Assembly (NCBI GenBank): GCA_905479115.1
Contig: CAJQLF010000036.1
Location: 1-64,000 of the forward strand
From: an uncultured Flavobacteriales bacterium
GTDB taxonomy: Bacteria; Bacteroidota; Bacteroidia; Flavobacteriales_D; Sanyastnellaceae
Length of the DNA stretch: 64,000 nucleotides
Direction of reading: 5' to 3'
Every line of letters starts with the position of its first letter. The first letter of the stretch is position 1. Shown here piece by piece: positions 62,115 through 64,000 of the stretch. Below the pieces are notes generated by a model. It was not told the origin of the DNA and did no database searches. It saw only the letters and a list, made by a program, of their open reading frames with translations. A program made the translations under genes and the position numbers.

Positions 62115-63327
62115 ACCGCACCACCATCAAGGCGGTATCATCAAAACTCGGCTCCGCTCCCTTGAATTCCCGCACGGCATCAATGAGGGCATTTTGGACA
62201 ACCTCCACCGGCATACCTCTTCGCTCGCGAACGACCTCCTCCATCCGCTGCATACCAAATGGAACGTCGTCTGTGTTTTCCTGTTCTACGAGGCCGTCGG
62301 TATAGCACAGCAGCGTAGAACCCGAGTGAACTTCAGCACGACCTGTTTCAATGGAAGGGATTTCTGAAAACATGCCCAATCCGCAGCATCCCAACTCCAA
62401 TTGGCGGGTAGAACCATCTGCCGACATCAAAACGGGCGGATTATGACCGCAGTTTATATACTGAAATTCCCGCGTTCGTCGGTTGTATACAGCCGCAAAC
62501 AAGGTGATGTATTTCTCGCCTTTGGCGTTGTCCATCACCCGGCGATTGAGCCGCGTTACAACCTTGGTGAGATCATTGGGCTCATATTGAAAAATCGCGC
62601 GCAGGTTTGCTTGAAAGTTGGACATCAAAAAAGCCGCGGCGATGCCCTTTCCACTAACGTCAGCCATGCAAAACACCAAGCGATCATCATCAACACTGAA
62701 TACATCATAGTAATCTCCCCCTACTTCCAAATGTGGCTTGTAAAAAGCAGCAACATCCACATCACGGTCTTGCGGCCAATCAGCAGGAACCAGCATGGTT
62801 TGTAAATCTGCGGCCAGTTCCAATTCCCTCCGTGTCGCTTCCTGCGCCACCCTGCGCTGCTCCAACCGAGCATTTTGGAGGGCTACGATCAATACGTTCG
62901 TTAGCAATTCAATGAACCTCAAATGCTTCACGACAGGGCTCACCCCCTTTCCTTCCTCCGTATCCCCTGCCAAAACATACGCAATGGGCTCTTCGTCATG
63001 CAAAACGGGAATAACCACATCAAAATCCTCATCTCCGTCAGAGGAGTGAAGCTGAACATTGCCCTCTTGCTCAAAAAATGCAGGATCCAAAACTTTGGGG
63101 ATTTCAACCCCCACACCACAAGACAGAAGGCATTTCCAACTGCCATCATTGGCATACAGAACCAGCCGGTGAATTCCCAAATTTTCGGCAAGCGTCACCC
63201 GGTATTTCTCAATCAACTCAGATTCAGATGCGCGCGCATTGATTCCCTGCGTCACATCCAGCAACGCATTGAGCTTGAAATCTTGGACCTCAAGTCGTTG
63301 CTCGAGTCTTTGGACACTGTGGGCCAT
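62107..63327 (-). CDS. SpoIIE/RsbU-type PP2C protein phosphatase
   Basis: 406 residues. An N-terminal coiled coil (about 1-35) leads to a GAF-like domain (about 35-160) and a PP2C phosphatase domain (about 195-405) with metal-binding acids: VGGDYYDVF, CMADVSGKGIAAAFLM, CYTDGLVEQ and DDTALMVV. Such enzymes usually dephosphorylate anti-anti-sigma factors in partner switching. No STAS or anti-sigma gene is in the window, so its target is unknown. It follows efp by 4 bp. Confidence 0.93.
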   Translation of the reverse strand: MAHSVQRLEQRLEVQDFKLNALLDVTQGINARASESELIEKYRVTLAENLGIHRLVLYANDGSWKCLLSCGVGVEIPKVLDPAFFEQEGNVQLHSSDGDEDFDVVIPVLHDEEPIAYVLAGDTEEGKGVSPVVKHLRFIELLTNVLIVALQNARLEQRRVAQEATRRELELAADLQTMLVPADWPQDRDVDVAAFYKPHLEVGGDYYDVFSVDDDRLVFCMADVSGKGIAAAFLMSNFQANLRAIFQYEPNDLTKVVTRLNRRVMDNAKGEKYITLFAAVYNRRTREFQYINCGHNPPVLMSADGSTRQLELGCCGLGMFSEIPSIETGRAEVHSGSTLLCYTDGLVEQENTDDVPFGMQRMEEVVRERRGMPVEVVQNALIDAVREFKGAEPSFDDTALMVVRFK

Positions 63328-63331
63328 GCCG

Positions 63332-63898
63332 TTACTTTTTCACGCGCTCGACGTATTCTGTTTTCCGCGTATCCACCTTCACAAAATCTCCGATATCAAT
63401 AAAAAGGGGAACCCGAATTTCCACACCGGCATCCGTCGTCGCAGGCTTCAATGTATTGGTTGCCGTATCTCCCTTAATGCCCGGTTCTGTGTAGGTGATT
63501 TCAGTTTCCACATGCGTTGGCAATTCGCAGCTCAAAACCCGCTCCTCCTCCGCGTGAAATTGCAGTTGACACACGACCCCATCCTTCAAAAACTCCGGGG
63601 CATTAATGACTATCTTCTCCACTGGAATCTGCTCAAACGACTCCAGATTCATAAAGTGGTAATTCTCGCCGTCGTTGTAGAGAAATTGATATTCGCGGGT
63701 CTCAATTCGCACGGGATCAATCTTGACCCCGGCGTTAAACGTGTGATCCACCACCTTTCCCGTTTTCAAATTCTTGAGTTTCGTTCGGACAAATGCCGCC
63801 CCTTTTCCAGGCTTTACATGCAAAAATTCGACGATTTGCCAGAGGCCGTTGTTGTGGTTTAGCACCAACCCGTTTTTAATATCAGACGTCGTAGCCAT
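63332..63898 (-). CDS. efp: Translation elongation factor P
   Basis: 188 residues. It relieves ribosome stalling at polyproline. Three beta-barrel domains; the loop HVKPGKGAAFVR carries the potentially modified Lys32, and the C-terminal GIKGDTATNTLKPATTDAG...VPLFIDIGD segment is typical. No EpmA/EpmB modification genes are nearby. A TATCTTAG sequence upstream is a weak promoter candidate. Confidence 0.97.
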   Translation of the reverse strand: MATTSDIKNGLVLNHNNGLWQIVEFLHVKPGKGAAFVRTKLKNLKTGKVVDHTFNAGVKIDPVRIETREYQFLYNDGENYHFMNLESFEQIPVEKIVINAPEFLKDGVVCQLQFHAEEERVLSCELPTHVETEITYTEPGIKGDTATNTLKPATTDAGVEIRVPLFIDIGDFVKVDTRKTEYVERVKK

Positions 63899-63925
63899 CT
63901 TAAAATTCTTTGTGCTAAGATAACG

Positions 63926-64000
63926 TCACAGCTGAAGTTGCACGCTCACGTGAACGCCAGTTTGTGCATAGCCCAATGTCAACATATCCGAACCCCTCAA
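63926..64000 (-). CDS. C-terminal tail of a gene cut by the right edge
   Basis: An open frame of 24 codons runs from the window edge to TGA at 63926 on the minus strand, 27 bp upstream of efp. The residues (a MLTLGYAQTGVHVSVQLQL end) alternate polar and hydrophobic positions, as in the last strand of an outer-membrane beta-barrel. Too little is visible to identify it, and a chance open frame is possible. Confidence 0.3.
   Translation of the reverse strand: MRGSDMLTLGYAQTGVHVSVQLQL

Overview
The window is a stretch of chromosome from a member of the Bacteroidota, most likely a Flavobacteriales-type bacterium. The evidence is a fused lpxC-fabZ gene, type IX secretion (T9SS) and gliding genes (porU, porV, a porP/sprF relative, gldJ), T9SS sorting domains of both type A and type B, a sigma-54 gene, and the Bacteroidota promoter motif TAnnTTTG in front of many genes and both tRNAs. 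Base composition looks close to balanced by eye, and I cannot name a genus. I see no rRNA, CRISPR array, transposase, integrase, phage or plasmid gene.

Layout. 1-2017 (-): the 5' part of a large secreted protein with cysteine/aspartate-rich repeats, running off the left edge. 2292-2364: tRNA-Phe. 2448-7431 (+): aroB, then the lipid A set lpxD, lpxC-fabZ, lpxA and an orphan ABC ATPase. 7565-8428: a T9SS cargo protein. 8499-10271 (-): a DUF4301 protein and a small Hpt-like protein. 10330-11358 (+): galE. 15645-11370 (-): ABC ATPase, asnS, rpoN and a PAP2-like membrane protein. 15758-18774 (+): two secreted proteins. 18890-19494 (-): a small lipoprotein and tRNA-Val. 19553-22805 (+): methyltransferase, orphan histidine kinase, gpmI. 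29957-22825 (-): anmK, glutamate-type dehydrogenase, nhaD, exbB-exbD-tonB, folC. 30027-31169 (+): acyl-CoA dehydrogenase. 37530-31152 (-): pdhA, pdhC, recG and an anchored unknown. 37695-39087 (+): VTC-domain protein and DUF4956. 44761-39108 (-): porU, porV, ispF. 44950-50501 (+): porP-like, gldJ, murF, tyrS. 50517-52157: a LuxE-like gene and a divergent lipoprotein. 56246-52251 (-): a 1331-residue multidomain surface protein. 58115-56410 (-): glycosyltransferase and rnhB. 58151-62114 (+): flippase, chain-length protein and O-antigen ligase-like genes. 63898-62107 (-): efp and a SpoIIE-type phosphatase, with the tail of one more gene at the right edge.

How the genes fit together. Much of the window serves the cell envelope: lipid A synthesis, polysaccharide flipping and polymerisation, peptidoglycan synthesis and recycling (murF, anmK), TonB energisation, and the T9SS core with several of its probable cargos. 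The rest is housekeeping (translation, glycolysis, folate, isoprenoid, recombination).

The most notable sequence-level signal is not a gene cluster. Six genes have an exact TAnnTTTG promoter box ending only 4-6 bases before the start codon, which predicts leaderless mRNAs. Two of these genes use GTG. Other points worth a second look are a cupredoxin domain with a complete copper-ligand set inside the lamin-tail surface protein, a shared cysteine-repeat module in two large secreted proteins, and an unrecognised domain duplicated in the protein at the left edge. I found no self-contained, clearly undescribed defence, secretion or biosynthetic system.
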